Shown piece by piece: positions 32,061-42,264 of a stretch of DNA of 64,000 nucleotides. Below the pieces are notes generated by a model. The model was not told where the DNA came from and ran no database searches. It saw nothing but the letters and a program-made list of their open reading frames with translations. Position 1 is the stretch's first letter; every line of letters starts with the position of its first letter. Made by a program: the position numbers and the translations under genes. The stretch is from assembly GCA_030550555.1 (NCBI GenBank), contig JAUQPD010000037.1:100628-164627 (forward strand). Direction: 5' to 3'. Origin of the DNA: Thermodesulfobacteriota bacterium. Its GTDB lineage: Bacteria > Desulfobacterota > Thermodesulfobacteria > Thermodesulfobacteriales > Thermodesulfobacteriaceae.

Positions 32061-33067
32061 TGTCTTTCCTCTCCTATTCCTTTTCATCAATTACTTTGAA
32101 AGACATAGATCTTACTGAGAGAAGGTTTCTCTTTTCTTTCCCTGAGAGAAAGAATTACCTCATAGAGAGTATAGCTCGCTTTGGTCTGATTGAACCTCCC
32201 CTTCTCTTGTCTGAAGAGGGGAAATTGGTGGTTGTCTGTGGTGAAGGTCGGGTTAAGGCCTGTAGAGAGCTTTCGTTTAAGACTATACCTGCTCTCATAC
32301 TGAAAAATGACTTTGATGAGCGAAAGCTACTTTTGGTGTCATTAGAGAGCAATCTTTTGCGGGGATTAAATCTCGTTGAAAAGGCCCTTTTTATTGAGCG
32401 CGCAAGTAAACTCTTCTCAACAGAAGAACTCCAAAAGTTACTTCCTAAATTAGGACTCAGTGAAAGTAAACACTGGCTTTTTTTCTTGAGAAAAATTCTC
32501 ACCCTTGAAGAGTCCTTTCTTCAGCTCATTGCAGAGGAGAGGCTAAATCCAAAACTTATTGAGTCCCTTGCAGAACTTACTTCAAAGGAGAGAGAGGAAT
32601 TTCTTGAGATCTTAAGAGAGGTTTATCTTACTCATAATGAGCAGAGAGATGTTTTAGAAGTTCTCCTAAGTTATAAAAAAAGGACCGACTCTTCTCAACT
32701 CCTACCTTCAGAATTAAAAGAGGTTCTTCGAATTGAGGACAAAAACGAAAGGAGAAAAGAGTTCTTTCAAGTCTTGAGAAAATACAAATATCCCTACTCG
32801 CTTTCTTATTTGATTAGACTTGAAGCGGTAAGGAAGCATTTTAAGAAGAAAGGAATTGATTTAGCCTTTACTCCCTTTCTTGAAAAAAGAGATATTTCCG
32901 TGAGTTTCAGCATTCAGACAAGAGCGGAGCTTGAAGAGAAGATGAGATTTCTCAAGGAGGAGAGCCAATTACTTTTCTCTGTGTTTGAGGATAGCTCTGT
33001 GTCTGTTGCGTCCCCTTTTGGATTTCCCTCCAGAGGTGAAATATCAGATCCTGAAGAACTCGCTTAG
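32060..33067 (+). CDS. ParB N-terminal-domain-like protein (orphan, no adjacent parA)
   Basis: LIESIARFGLIEPPLLLSEEGKLVVVCGEGRVKACRELSFKTIPALIL ... LLVSLESNLLRGLNLVEKALFIERASKLFS. Confidence 0.65.
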   Translation: MSFLSYSFSSITLKDIDLTERRFLFSFPERKNYLIESIARFGLIEPPLLLSEEGKLVVVCGEGRVKACRELSFKTIPALILKNDFDERKLLLVSLESNLLRGLNLVEKALFIERASKLFSTEELQKLLPKLGLSESKHWLFFLRKILTLEESFLQLIAEERLNPKLIESLAELTSKEREEFLEILREVYLTHNEQRDVLEVLLSYKKRTDSSQLLPSELKEVLRIEDKNERRKEFFQVLRKYKYPYSLSYLIRLEAVRKHFKKKGIDLAFTPFLEKRDISVSFSIQTRAELEEKMRFLKEESQLLFSVFEDSSVSVASPFGFPSRGEISDPEELA

Positions 33068-34088
33068 GTTCCCTAAAGGTTACCTTGAGCTCTATTTCTG
33101 CCTGGAGAAACAATTCAAAGATGCGATCTATGTTTTTAATTCTCTTAAGGTATCGCTTAGCAGTAAAGATTGCATAAGGATGGCTTTCTGTGAGGAGCTT
33201 TGGCAGTTCTCTAAGTGTATCCTCCTTTAGTTCCTGCCAGAGTTTCATGAATTGTGCATAATTTTCCTCTCTTTCAAGCTCTGGATGGTCTTTTAAGAGG
33301 TCCTCAAGGAGAGCAAGCTTTTTGAAAAAGCGATAGAGATAACCTAAAATTTCAGTAGGTTCTTTTTTGAGATCAAGAAGATGTTGAACAAAGGAACCTG
33401 TCCGTTCAGGACCTCTCGTAAAGAGTAGTTCCCCAATAAGATACAGAGCCTGCTCCTCAAGAGGAACGACAATCTCCATCAATTTTTCTTGAGTAATTAC
33501 ACCATCTTCAAGACAATAAAGTATAAGTTTATCTAATTCCTGCAGAAAATGATAAAAGTCTTTTCCAACAAGATCTATAAACAAGTCAGCTGTCCGTTTA
33601 TCCAATGTTAAGTTAAATTGTTTTAATCGTGTAATGAGTTCTCCTTCCAAAAGATCCTCTTTCTTTTTCAGGCCTAAGGGAATGATAGCTCCTTTTTCTG
33701 AAGCAAATTTATATAGGGGATGATTTTCGTCAAATCTCTCAGCAAGGATAAACCAGGAAAAGACTGAAGCCCCTTTCTTGAGAGACTTAAGGATCTCTTC
33801 ACTTTTTGCAGGAGAAAGGTCTTCAGCTCCAATTAGTAGATAAAGTTTTCTTGAGCCAAAGAGGCCTTCCTGATAACCCTTTGTCTGCTGAAAATCCCTT
33901 TTCTGTTCCTTTTCCCGAAGGTCATAGATCTCAAGGGAAGCTCCCTTCTCTAAGAGTATTTTGTAGATAAGTTTTGCCTTTTCAAGGGAGATCTCAAGAG
34001 GCCCAATGAAAAGATAAATAGGAGCTATGCGATTCTGTTTTGCAAGATCAACAAGTTTCCCAATCTGAAGAGGAGTAAAAATTGGCAT
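32952..34088 (-). CDS. holA: DNA polymerase III subunit delta
   Basis: IAPIYLFIGPLEISLEKAKLI; FVQHLLDLKKEPTEILGYLYRFFKKLALLEDLL; AEIELKVTFREPKRVLQDLIFHL. Confidence 0.85.
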   Translation of the reverse strand: MPIFTPLQIGKLVDLAKQNRIAPIYLFIGPLEISLEKAKLIYKILLEKGASLEIYDLREKEQKRDFQQTKGYQEGLFGSRKLYLLIGAEDLSPAKSEEILKSLKKGASVFSWFILAERFDENHPLYKFASEKGAIIPLGLKKKEDLLEGELITRLKQFNLTLDKRTADLFIDLVGKDFYHFLQELDKLILYCLEDGVITQEKLMEIVVPLEEQALYLIGELLFTRGPERTGSFVQHLLDLKKEPTEILGYLYRFFKKLALLEDLLKDHPELEREENYAQFMKLWQELKEDTLRELPKLLTESHPYAIFTAKRYLKRIKNIDRIFELFLQAEIELKVTFREPKRVLQDLIFHLWREIQKGTQQTQSYPQTQRKVIGSPP

Positions 34089-35294
34089 CTACTTTGCAAT
34101 GATCCTAAAAAATCTTTTTTTTCCGATGCGGAAGATATATTCTCCTGGTGTTAAGTCAAGTTCTTCGGTTTGGACTGTCTGTTTGTTGATGTCAATTGCC
34201 CTCTGGGTAAGCAACCTCTTGGCTTCAGATGCAGATTTGACTATCCCCAATTCTTTAAGGAATTTAGGAAGAAACACTTTTCCAGCTTGCACTTCGATGG
34301 TTTCAACTTCTGTGGGAAGTTCTCTTCTGCTAAAAACTCTTTCGAATTCTTCTTTTGCCTTTTGGGCATTCTCAGGAGAGTGATACTGGCTCACCATGAG
34401 GAAAGCAAGTTGCATCTTGGCATCTCTTGGATTCAATTTTCCTGCTTCAGCTTCTTCCTTCATCTTTTCGATCTCTTCAAGGGGAACATCAGTAAGTAGT
34501 TCATAGTATTTCCAGAGGAGGCGATCGGGTATACTCATAATTTTTCCAAACATTTCTCCAGGTGGTTCCATAATTCCTATGTAATTACCTAAGCTTTTAC
34601 TCATCTTTTGAACCCCATCAAGGCCTTCAAGAAGAGGGGTGGTGATGATTACCTGTGGTTCCTGCCCATATTCTCTTTGTATATCCCTTCCAATTAATAG
34701 ATTGAATAGCTGATCAGTCCCTCCAAGCTCCACATCAGCTCCCAAGGCAACAGAGTCATATGCTTGGAATAGTGGATAAATGAGCTCATGAATCGCTATG
34801 GGTATTCCAGATTCAAACCTTTTCTTAAAGTCATCTCTCTCCAGTATACGAGCAACTGTGTATTTAGCACAGAGTCTAACTACATCTTCAGCAGACATCT
34901 TGGAGAACCATTCACTATTAAAAACAACTTTGGTTTTTGAAGGATCGAGAATTTTAAAGACCTGTTCCCGATAGGTCTTTGCATTCTCCAGAACCTGTTC
35001 CTTTGTTAGAGCAGGTCTTGTCTCAGATCTCCCAGTGGGATCTCCTATCATGGCAGTAAAGTCACCAATAAGGAAATACACATCATGTCCAAGTTCTTGA
35101 AAGTGCCTCAATTTTCTAAGAAGCACAGTGTGTCCAAGGTGTAAGTCAGGTGCTGTTGGATCAAATCCAGCCTTAATTTTGAGAGGAACACCTGTTTTTA
35201 AGGATCTCTCAAGTTTTGCTATAAGCTCCTGCTCCTCAATAAGATCTACAATTCCTCTTTTAATAAGAGATAAAGCCCTTTTGAGCTCCTCCAT
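34089..35294 (-). CDS. tyrS: Tyrosyl-tRNA synthetase
   Basis: [67 protein letters not shown]4 domain. Confidence 0.97.
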   Translation of the reverse strand: MEELKRALSLIKRGIVDLIEEQELIAKLERSLKTGVPLKIKAGFDPTAPDLHLGHTVLLRKLRHFQELGHDVYFLIGDFTAMIGDPTGRSETRPALTKEQVLENAKTYREQVFKILDPSKTKVVFNSEWFSKMSAEDVVRLCAKYTVARILERDDFKKRFESGIPIAIHELIYPLFQAYDSVALGADVELGGTDQLFNLLIGRDIQREYGQEPQVIITTPLLEGLDGVQKMSKSLGNYIGIMEPPGEMFGKIMSIPDRLLWKYYELLTDVPLEEIEKMKEEAEAGKLNPRDAKMQLAFLMVSQYHSPENAQKAKEEFERVFSRRELPTEVETIEVQAGKVFLPKFLKELGIVKSASEAKRLLTQRAIDINKQTVQTEELDLTPGEYIFRIGKKRFFRIIAK

Positions 35295-35314
35295 AGGAAA
35301 CCTCCCTCAAATCG

Positions 35315-36859
35315 CTAAGTGCTTGTAGAACTCTTCTCAAAATATTTAACTATTGCAGATACAAGGCCAGGTATGGTATATTCTTCCGCTTCAATTTGGG
35401 GGATGTAGCCAAAGTCCTTGAGAGTCCTTGTTGTGATAGGACCTATCGAGGCAATAAGGGTCCCCTCAGGAATCTTCATTTTGTTCTCTTTGAGTATCTG
35501 GAAAAAGTTTTCCACTGTTGAAGAACTTGTGAAGGTGAGGAGGTCAATACCCTTTTCAAAGGCCTGGGAAAGGTCTTTTTCAACACCTTGAGGTTTAATT
35601 GTTTCATAAATTGGAAGTATTTCTACTTGTGCCCCCAGCCTTCTTAAGCTCTCCGGTAAGACATCCCTTGCTACTTTTGCTCTTACAATTAAAACCTTCT
35701 TTCCGGAGAGGTCAACTTTCTGGAAGGCTTCTGCAAGCCCCTCTTGAGTATAGTCCTTTTCTGGCATAAGATCTGGCTTAATTCCTCGCAAAATAAGGGC
35801 TTCCTTGGTTGCAGGACCAATAACTGCTAGCCTCGTATTCCCAAGTGCCCGTAGATCTAAGTCCTTTTCCAAAAGAGCCTTAAAGAAAAACTTAATTCCA
35901 TTTTCTGAAGTAAAGACTAACCAGTCGTATTGAGGTAGCTTCTCGAGAACCTCCTTTGTCTGAGCATTCTCAATGGGTTTAACTTCAATGGTTGGAATTT
36001 CAATGACCTCAGCACCAAACTCCTCTAAAGCTCTCCTTAGTTTACTTGCCTGTTCTCTTGTGCGCGTAATGAGGACTCTCTTCCCAAATAGAGGTTTTCT
36101 TTCATACCAGTTGAAAAGCTCTCTTAGCTTTACAACCTCTCCAACAATTACAATTGCTGGAGCGGTGATTCCTGCTTCTTTGGCCCTAAACGCGATGTCA
36201 CTTAATGTCCCTGTTACAGTTTTCTGTTTAGGAGTTGTCCCCCACTGAATAATCGCACAGGGGGTCTCAGGTGCTTTGCCTGAATCTACTAAATTCTTAA
36301 CAATGTAAGGTAAATTCTTGACTCCCATTAGAAAAACGAGAGTTCCCATCTTTGCTAGGGCCTTAAAATCAATCTTAGATTCCTCTTTACCTTCTGCCTC
36401 ATGGCCAGTGACGATGGCAAGAGTCGAGGTGTAATCTCTGTGAGTCACAGGGATACCTGCATAGGCAGGAACCGCGATAGCTGACGTAATCCCAGGAACT
36501 ATCTCAAAAGGGATACCTTCCCGCACAAGCTCCTCAATCTCCTCACCACCTCTACCAAAGAGAAAGGGATCTCCGCCCTTAAGGCGTATGACAACTTTTC
36601 CCTCCTTAGCCTTTTCTACGAGGAGTCTATTGATCTCCTCCTGCGAGAGGGTGTGTTCCCCGCCCTTTTTCCCCACATAGATAAATTCAGCTTCTTGGGG
36701 GCAAAATTTCAATAGAACGGGATTTGCCAAGTAGTCATAGACAACTACTTCCGCCTTCTCAAGAAGTTCTCTCCCCTTGACAGTGATCAAACCTGGATCA
36801 CCAGGTCCTGCTCCAACAAGATAGACCTTTCCCTTCTTGTTTTCCATCCTCCACCTCAA
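35315..36859 (-). CDS. Fused uroporphyrinogen-III C-methyltransferase / uroporphyrinogen-III synthase
   Basis: VYLVGAGPGDPGLITVKGRELLEKAEVVVYDYL (SUMT) plus C-terminal RVLITRTREQASKLRRALEEFGAEVIEIPTIEV (HemD). Confidence 0.94.
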   Translation of the reverse strand: MRWRMENKKGKVYLVGAGPGDPGLITVKGRELLEKAEVVVYDYLANPVLLKFCPQEAEFIYVGKKGGEHTLSQEEINRLLVEKAKEGKVVIRLKGGDPFLFGRGGEEIEELVREGIPFEIVPGITSAIAVPAYAGIPVTHRDYTSTLAIVTGHEAEGKEESKIDFKALAKMGTLVFLMGVKNLPYIVKNLVDSGKAPETPCAIIQWGTTPKQKTVTGTLSDIAFRAKEAGITAPAIVIVGEVVKLRELFNWYERKPLFGKRVLITRTREQASKLRRALEEFGAEVIEIPTIEVKPIENAQTKEVLEKLPQYDWLVFTSENGIKFFFKALLEKDLDLRALGNTRLAVIGPATKEALILRGIKPDLMPEKDYTQEGLAEAFQKVDLSGKKVLIVRAKVARDVLPESLRRLGAQVEILPIYETIKPQGVEKDLSQAFEKGIDLLTFTSSSTVENFFQILKENKMKIPEGTLIASIGPITTRTLKDFGYIPQIEAEEYTIPGLVSAIVKYFEKSSTST

Positions 36860-37770
36860 GTTTTGTAGAGCTCTTCGAGAATCTCTTTTCCTCCCCTTTT
36901 TAGGAGGATCTTCGCTAGGGTCTCTCCAAGTTTTGAGGCTTCCTCCTTTGGTCCTTCAAGAGTTTCCCTATAAAACCGTTCTCCAGAGAGGTCTCCTATA
37001 AAACCAGTTATTACAAGTCGTCCATTTTTCAGCTGGGCAAGAGCACCAAGAGGTACCTGACACCCTCCTTCTAAGATCCGTAAAAAGGCTCTCTCAGCTG
37101 TGACCTCACAGGCGGTCTCAGCTGAATGGAGAACCTTCAGTATCTCAAAAATTTTCCTATCTTCCCGCCTGGTTTCAATACCCAGTGCTCCCTGCCCAAC
37201 CGCAGGGATCATCTCCTCGACGGAAAATCTGCGAAAGCTAACTTCTAAACCAAGTCTCTTCAGCCCTGCCTCTGCAAGAATAATTCCATCAAAATTGCCC
37301 TCGCTATACTTACGTAGTCTTGTATCCACATTACCTCTAAGAGTTTCAATTTGTAAGTCCTTTCTAAGTCTTTTCAGTTGGCAGGCCCTTCTGAGACTAC
37401 TTGTTCCTACTTTTGCCCAAGGAGGAAGATAAGCTAAGTGTGGGAAAGCTGAAATCCAGACATCAAAAGGAGACTCCCTTTGAGGAATAACCGCAATTTC
37501 AAGTTCTGGTGGAATCTGAGAGGGCACATCTTTCATACTGTGGACCGCAAAATCAATCTCACCCCTTAAAAGGGCCTCCTCAATCTCTTTTACAAAAAGA
37601 CCCTTTCCTCCAATTTTGCTAAGAGGAGAATCCAAAATTTTATCGCCTGTTGTTTTTATGACTACTTTCTCAATCTGCAAGTGTGGAAAATATTTTTTGA
37701 GTTGGTTGATAACCCAGTCTGTTTGAGCAAGAGCAAGTTTACTACCTCTTGTGCCGACACGTATCTGCAA
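36856..37770 (-). CDS. hemC: Porphobilinogen deaminase
   Basis: IRVGTRGSKLALAQTDWVINQL; GKGLFVKEIEEALLRGEIDFAVHSMKDVP; ILEGGCQVPLGA. Confidence 0.96.
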   Translation of the reverse strand: MQIRVGTRGSKLALAQTDWVINQLKKYFPHLQIEKVVIKTTGDKILDSPLSKIGGKGLFVKEIEEALLRGEIDFAVHSMKDVPSQIPPELEIAVIPQRESPFDVWISAFPHLAYLPPWAKVGTSSLRRACQLKRLRKDLQIETLRGNVDTRLRKYSEGNFDGIILAEAGLKRLGLEVSFRRFSVEEMIPAVGQGALGIETRREDRKIFEILKVLHSAETACEVTAERAFLRILEGGCQVPLGALAQLKNGRLVITGFIGDLSGERFYRETLEGPKEEASKLGETLAKILLKRGGKEILEELYKT

Positions 37771-37801
37771 ATTAGTCTCCTTTGGTCAAATTACTGTAAA
37801 A

Positions 37802-38020
37802 CTATTTACAGGAACTACAAGACTTTCCACTGCAGGACCTGCAGGACGAACCTGTGCTACCAACGAAAATCTCCCCAGACTTAAAGGCAACCCGAGATAT
37901 TAATTTATGGACCCTCGTTCCTTTACATTTTTTACACTTAACCTCTGAATCATTCCCCCTAAAAAGGAGCTCTTCAAAAATTTCACCACAGTCCTCACAC
38001 TGAAATTCGAAAATAGGCAT
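37802..38020 (-). CDS. FmdB-family zinc ribbon protein
   Basis: MPIFEFQCEDCGEIFEELLFRG...KCKKCKGTRVHKLISRVAF with Cys-rich C-terminus SSCRSCSGKSCSSCK. Confidence 0.88.
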   Translation of the reverse strand: MPIFEFQCEDCGEIFEELLFRGNDSEVKCKKCKGTRVHKLISRVAFKSGEIFVGSTGSSCRSCSGKSCSSCK

Positions 38021-38152
38021 TGAAATCTCACCTCCTATGGTTCTGAATGGAAATTATTCTTAAATTAATCCTAAAAGATTTTCAGTCAAGCCACATATCA
38101 GAAGAAATGCTCCTTTGACTTTTTGAGATAACAACCTAAGTTTGTAACGTGA

Positions 38153-38187
38153 AGTAATGTTATTACTAATAATGATAACGAGTATAC
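38153..38187. promoter_or_regulatory. Dense palindromic operator-like cluster incl. a Fur-box-like 19-mer
   Basis: AGTAAT-GTTT-ATTACT (38153-38168), TTATTA-C-TAATAA (38161-38173), AATAATGATAACGAGTATA (38169-38187; 14/19 vs GATAATGATAATCATTATC). Confidence 0.45.
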
Positions 38188-38189
38188 CT

Positions 38190-38220
38190 TGAAAATTTCC
38201 GAGAAATCTTGTTTATAATT
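38190..38220 (+). promoter_or_regulatory. Candidate purM promoter
   Basis: TTGAAA (38190-38195) and TATAAT (38215-38220), spacer 19 nt (17 nt if TTTATA is used). Confidence 0.45.
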
Positions 38221-38276
38221 AATTTTGGTTTAAAATTGAGCTCTGACTATTGGAGCTAGCAGTAGGGAGCGCTTAC

Positions 38277-39323
38277 ATGGATAAAGCTGAGCGTTATAAA
38301 GAGGCAGGAGTTGATCTTGAAAAGGCAACTCTTCTTGTAGAGATTGTTAGGCAGAGGACGAAAAGACTAAATCAAAAAAATGTCATTTCCTCAATAGGAA
38401 GCTATTCAGGGCTATATTCTCTCGACACTTCCTTGGTTAAAAATCCTGTTTTAGTTGCCTCGACTGATGGAGTTGGGACCAAGATTAAACTTGCCATTCT
38501 TGCAGACATTCATCGTGGAATTGGTGTTGACCTTGTAGCCATGTGCGTAAATGACATAATTACCTGTGGGGCTCGGCCACTCTTTTTTTTAGACTACATT
38601 GCTATGGGAAAATTCAACGAGAAAATCTTTACTGAACTCATTGAGGGAATAGTTGATGCCTGTGAGCAGGCAGGATGTGCCCTCCTTGGTGGCGAGACCG
38701 CAGAGATGCCAGGAATGTACGGAGAAAATGAATATGATCTTGCTGGCTTCGTGGTAGGCCTTGTTGAAAGAGATAGGATAATTGATGGTTCTGAAATCTC
38801 TTTTGGCGATGTGTTGATAGGAATTGCCTCAAGTGGACTCCACAGTAATGGCTTCTCTCTTGTGCGAAGAGTACTTCTTGAAGAACATAAGCTAAGTCTT
38901 GACTATGTTCCCTCCGAATTGGGGAGACCTCTTGGTGAGATCCTTCTAACTCCTACAAAAATCTACGTTCAAACTATAATGACCCTTATCAACAGAGGAT
39001 TACGCATAAAAGGGATTGCCCACATCACAGGTGGGGGATTTTTCGACAACATCCCAAGAATACTTCCAAAAAACTGTAAGGTCATCATTGATAAAAGTGC
39101 TTGGGAATGGCCTCCAATATTCAAGTATCTTCAGGTGCTCGGAAAGATCTCAGAAACAGAGATGTATCATGTCTTTAATTGTGGTATAGGAATGATACTT
39201 ATTGTAGAGAAATCTCTCGTAGATGAGGTAAAGACCTTTTTGAATGCCCTTGGAGAGCAGGCCTATGTTTTAGGATATGTTGATAGAAGGATTGAAGGAG
39301 AAAATCAGGTTGTTCTCGTGTAG
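38277..39323 (+). CDS. purM: Phosphoribosylformylglycinamidine cyclo-ligase
   Basis: YKEAGVDLEKATLLVEIV; VASTDGVGTKIKLAI; ALLGGETAEMPGMY; ATG 38277 with AGGGAG preferred over TTG 38250. Confidence 0.95.
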   Translation: MDKAERYKEAGVDLEKATLLVEIVRQRTKRLNQKNVISSIGSYSGLYSLDTSLVKNPVLVASTDGVGTKIKLAILADIHRGIGVDLVAMCVNDIITCGARPLFFLDYIAMGKFNEKIFTELIEGIVDACEQAGCALLGGETAEMPGMYGENEYDLAGFVVGLVERDRIIDGSEISFGDVLIGIASSGLHSNGFSLVRRVLLEEHKLSLDYVPSELGRPLGEILLTPTKIYVQTIMTLINRGLRIKGIAHITGGGFFDNIPRILPKNCKVIIDKSAWEWPPIFKYLQVLGKISETEMYHVFNCGIGMILIVEKSLVDEVKTFLNALGEQAYVLGYVDRRIEGENQVVLV

Positions 39324-39337
39324 AGGTATTTTGAGAG

Positions 39338-40180
39338 ATGTTTTTTCAACAGGTTATTGCTAAGCTCAATGAATTTTGGAGTGAGAGGAGCTGTGTTATT
39401 TTGCAACCCTATGATGTGGAATCAGGTGCTGGAACCTTTCATCCAGCAACTTTTCTCAGGGCTCTTGGGCCTGATCCCTGGGCCTGTGCCTATGTGGCTC
39501 CCTCAAGAAGGCCAACTGACGGAAGATATGGGGAAAACCCAAATAGGCTCCAACACTACTATCAATATCAAGTCATTATTAAACCATCCCCTCTAAACAT
39601 CCAGGATCTCTATCTTGAAAGTCTAAAGTATCTTGGAATAGACCCTGAGGAACACGATATTCGTTTTGTTGAAGACGACTGGGAGTCCCCGACGCTTGGT
39701 GCTTGGGGCCTTGGATGGGAGGTCTGGTTAGATGGAATGGAGATAACTCAGTTTACCTACTTCCAACAGGTAGGAGGTATAGAATGTAGACCGGTAACAG
39801 TGGAAATTACCTATGGCTTAGAGAGGCTTGCTATGTATCTCCAGGGTGTCGACAATGTCTTCGAATTAAAATGGAATGAGAGTGTTTCTTATGGAGATGT
39901 CCATCTTCGTGGAGAGATAGAGTTTTCCATCTACAATTTTGAGTGTGCGGATATAGGATTACTTAGGGAGCTTTTTGACCGCTATGAGGCAGAGGCTTTG
40001 AGGCTTTTTAGTCTTGGCCTTGCTCTTCCGGGATATGACTATGTCCTTAAGTGTTCACACACCTTTAACCTTCTTGATGCAAGAGGAGCCCTTTCACCTA
40101 TTGAGCGAGCAAACTACATAGCACGAGTTAGAGCTCTTGCCAAAAAGGCAGGGGAAACTTGGCTTGAGAAGAGGAGATGA
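39338..40180 (+). CDS. glyQ: Glycyl-tRNA synthetase alpha subunit
   Basis: [57 protein letters not shown]. Confidence 0.97.
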   Translation: MFFQQVIAKLNEFWSERSCVILQPYDVESGAGTFHPATFLRALGPDPWACAYVAPSRRPTDGRYGENPNRLQHYYQYQVIIKPSPLNIQDLYLESLKYLGIDPEEHDIRFVEDDWESPTLGAWGLGWEVWLDGMEITQFTYFQQVGGIECRPVTVEITYGLERLAMYLQGVDNVFELKWNESVSYGDVHLRGEIEFSIYNFECADIGLLRELFDRYEAEALRLFSLGLALPGYDYVLKCSHTFNLLDARGALSPIERANYIARVRALAKKAGETWLEKRR

Positions 40181-42249
40181 AGAAAAACCTACTCTTTGAA
40201 ATAGGCACAGAAGAACTTCCTGCAAGATTCATCGAACCTGCATTAGAAAGTATTAGAAATTTCTTAGAAAAGACCCTAAAAGAGTTAGAACTTGCCTATG
40301 AAGATATTAAAACAGGGGGGACTGCAAGACGCCTTGCTGTTTCAGTCTTAAATTTAGAAGAAAAACAAAAGGATCGAGAAGAGGAGATTTTAGGTCCTTC
40401 CGTCTCAGTTGCTCTTGATAAAGCAGGAAACTTTACTCCAGCTCTCCTTGGCTTTGCAAGAAAACACGGGGTTAACACAGATGCCCTTTACATAAAAGAT
40501 ACTCCTAAGGGAAGATATTTCTGTTTCAAAAAGACCATTGAGGGAAAGAGAACTGAAGAACTACTCCCTGCCCTTCTAATTGATCTTCTCAAGAATGTCT
40601 ATTTCCCTAAGAAGATGCGTTGGGCAGATTTCGAGTTTCCCTTTGCAAGACCTATTAGATGGCTACTTGCACTATATGGACAAGAGGTTATCTCACTCGA
40701 AATAAACGGCATAAAAAGTGATAGATTCTCCTATGGACATCGTTTTCTCTCTGCAAGGCCTATAGAATTTAAAGAAGCCTGTTGGGAGACCTACAAAAGG
40801 GTCCTTGAAGAAAATTTTGTCCTTGTGGATATTGAAGATAGGCTTAGGAGAACTAAGGAGGAAATTGAAAAGGTTGCTCACCCCATTGGAAAGGTTGACC
40901 TAAGAAGTGAACTTTTAACTGAAAATGCCCATCTTGTTGAATATCCCTTCCCTACCCTTGGAACCTTTCCTGAAAAATTTCTCAAAATGCCTTCAAAACT
41001 TGTCGTCACAGCCCTTCAGGAGCATCAACGATATTTCGTAATTTATAATGAAACTCAACAACTACTTCCTTACTTTATAGCGGTAAACAACAATCGTCCA
41101 AAGGATGTAAGTATTCTTGTAAGAGGGCATGAAAGAGTTGCTAAGGCGAGACTTGAAGATGCCCTTTTCTATTATGAAAGAGATCTAAAAACTCCTCTCT
41201 CAGCAAAGATAGAAAAACTAAAGGGCATAGTTTATCATATAAAATGTGGCACCCTTTATGATAAGACTTTGCGATTAATAGAGCTTGGGAAATTTCTTTC
41301 AAAAAAACTTTTTCCCACGCTGTCTCTGGAGCTTGTAGAAGAGGCCTGTAGATACTCTAAGGCTGATCTTGCCTCTGAGGTAGTAAAAGAATTTCCATCT
41401 CTTCAAGGATTTATGGGAGCTCACTATCTCCAAATCGAAGGAAAGAGGGAGATCTCCCCTGCTCTTTATGAACAGTATCTGCCCAATCCTCAGGATGAGA
41501 GATTTCCTGAGACAGAGATAGGAACTATTCTCTCTCTTGCAGACAAACTGGATCATCTCTGTGCTATGTTTGGTGTTGGTGAGAGGGCAACTGGGGAAGG
41601 TGATCCCTTTGGTCTAAGAAGGGCTGGGCTAGGAATCTTAAAAATTCTCATAGAAAAGAAGCTCCTCCTCAACCTGGAAGAAGTTCTACCCTATGCGGTA
41701 ACTCTCTTAGAAGAGCAGGGATTCCTTCGAGAGAGCTCTCCTGAAGAGGAAATTATAGACTTTTTAAGAAAACGCCTTGAATGGGAGTTCTTAAATCTCG
41801 GCTTCTCCAAAAACTTCATCTATGCGGTCATAGAAAAACCACTTAATCCCTATGACTTATATCTGCGAATCTCTGCAATTAGGGCTCTTTCTGTTTCTGA
41901 AGACTTTAAAGACCTTTTAATTGTCTTCAAAAGGGTAACTCAAATTCTCAAAAATGTAGATACCTCTCAACTTGGCGATATCAAACCAGAGCTCTTCCAG
42001 TCTGAAGAAGAACACCTTCTTTGGAGGACCCTTCTTGAACAAGAAAAAGAACTCCTGGCCTTATTTGAAGAGAGAAGCTATGTTTCATACCTTGAACGGC
42101 TTCTCTTTTTCAAAGAACCTATACATCGTTTCTTTGAGAAAGTCTTTGTTATGGTGGAAGATGTTAATCTCAAAAACAACCGTTTGGCCCTTTTAAATAA
42201 ACTTGCCAATAATTTTCTTAAATTTGGTGATCTCGCTTATGTTTTTTAG
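40177..42249 (+). CDS. glyS: Glycyl-tRNA synthetase beta subunit
   Basis: [57 protein letters not shown]. Confidence 0.96.
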   Translation: MKKNLLFEIGTEELPARFIEPALESIRNFLEKTLKELELAYEDIKTGGTARRLAVSVLNLEEKQKDREEEILGPSVSVALDKAGNFTPALLGFARKHGVNTDALYIKDTPKGRYFCFKKTIEGKRTEELLPALLIDLLKNVYFPKKMRWADFEFPFARPIRWLLALYGQEVISLEINGIKSDRFSYGHRFLSARPIEFKEACWETYKRVLEENFVLVDIEDRLRRTKEEIEKVAHPIGKVDLRSELLTENAHLVEYPFPTLGTFPEKFLKMPSKLVVTALQEHQRYFVIYNETQQLLPYFIAVNNNRPKDVSILVRGHERVAKARLEDALFYYERDLKTPLSAKIEKLKGIVYHIKCGTLYDKTLRLIELGKFLSKKLFPTLSLELVEEACRYSKADLASEVVKEFPSLQGFMGAHYLQIEGKREISPALYEQYLPNPQDERFPETEIGTILSLADKLDHLCAMFGVGERATGEGDPFGLRRAGLGILKILIEKKLLLNLEEVLPYAVTLLEEQGFLRESSPEEEIIDFLRKRLEWEFLNLGFSKNFIYAVIEKPLNPYDLYLRISAIRALSVSEDFKDLLIVFKRVTQILKNVDTSQLGDIKPELFQSEEEHLLWRTLLEQEKELLALFEERSYVSYLERLLFFKEPIHRFFEKVFVMVEDVNLKNNRLALLNKLANNFLKFGDLAYVF

Positions 42250-42264
42250 CCATTAGTCGCGGGA

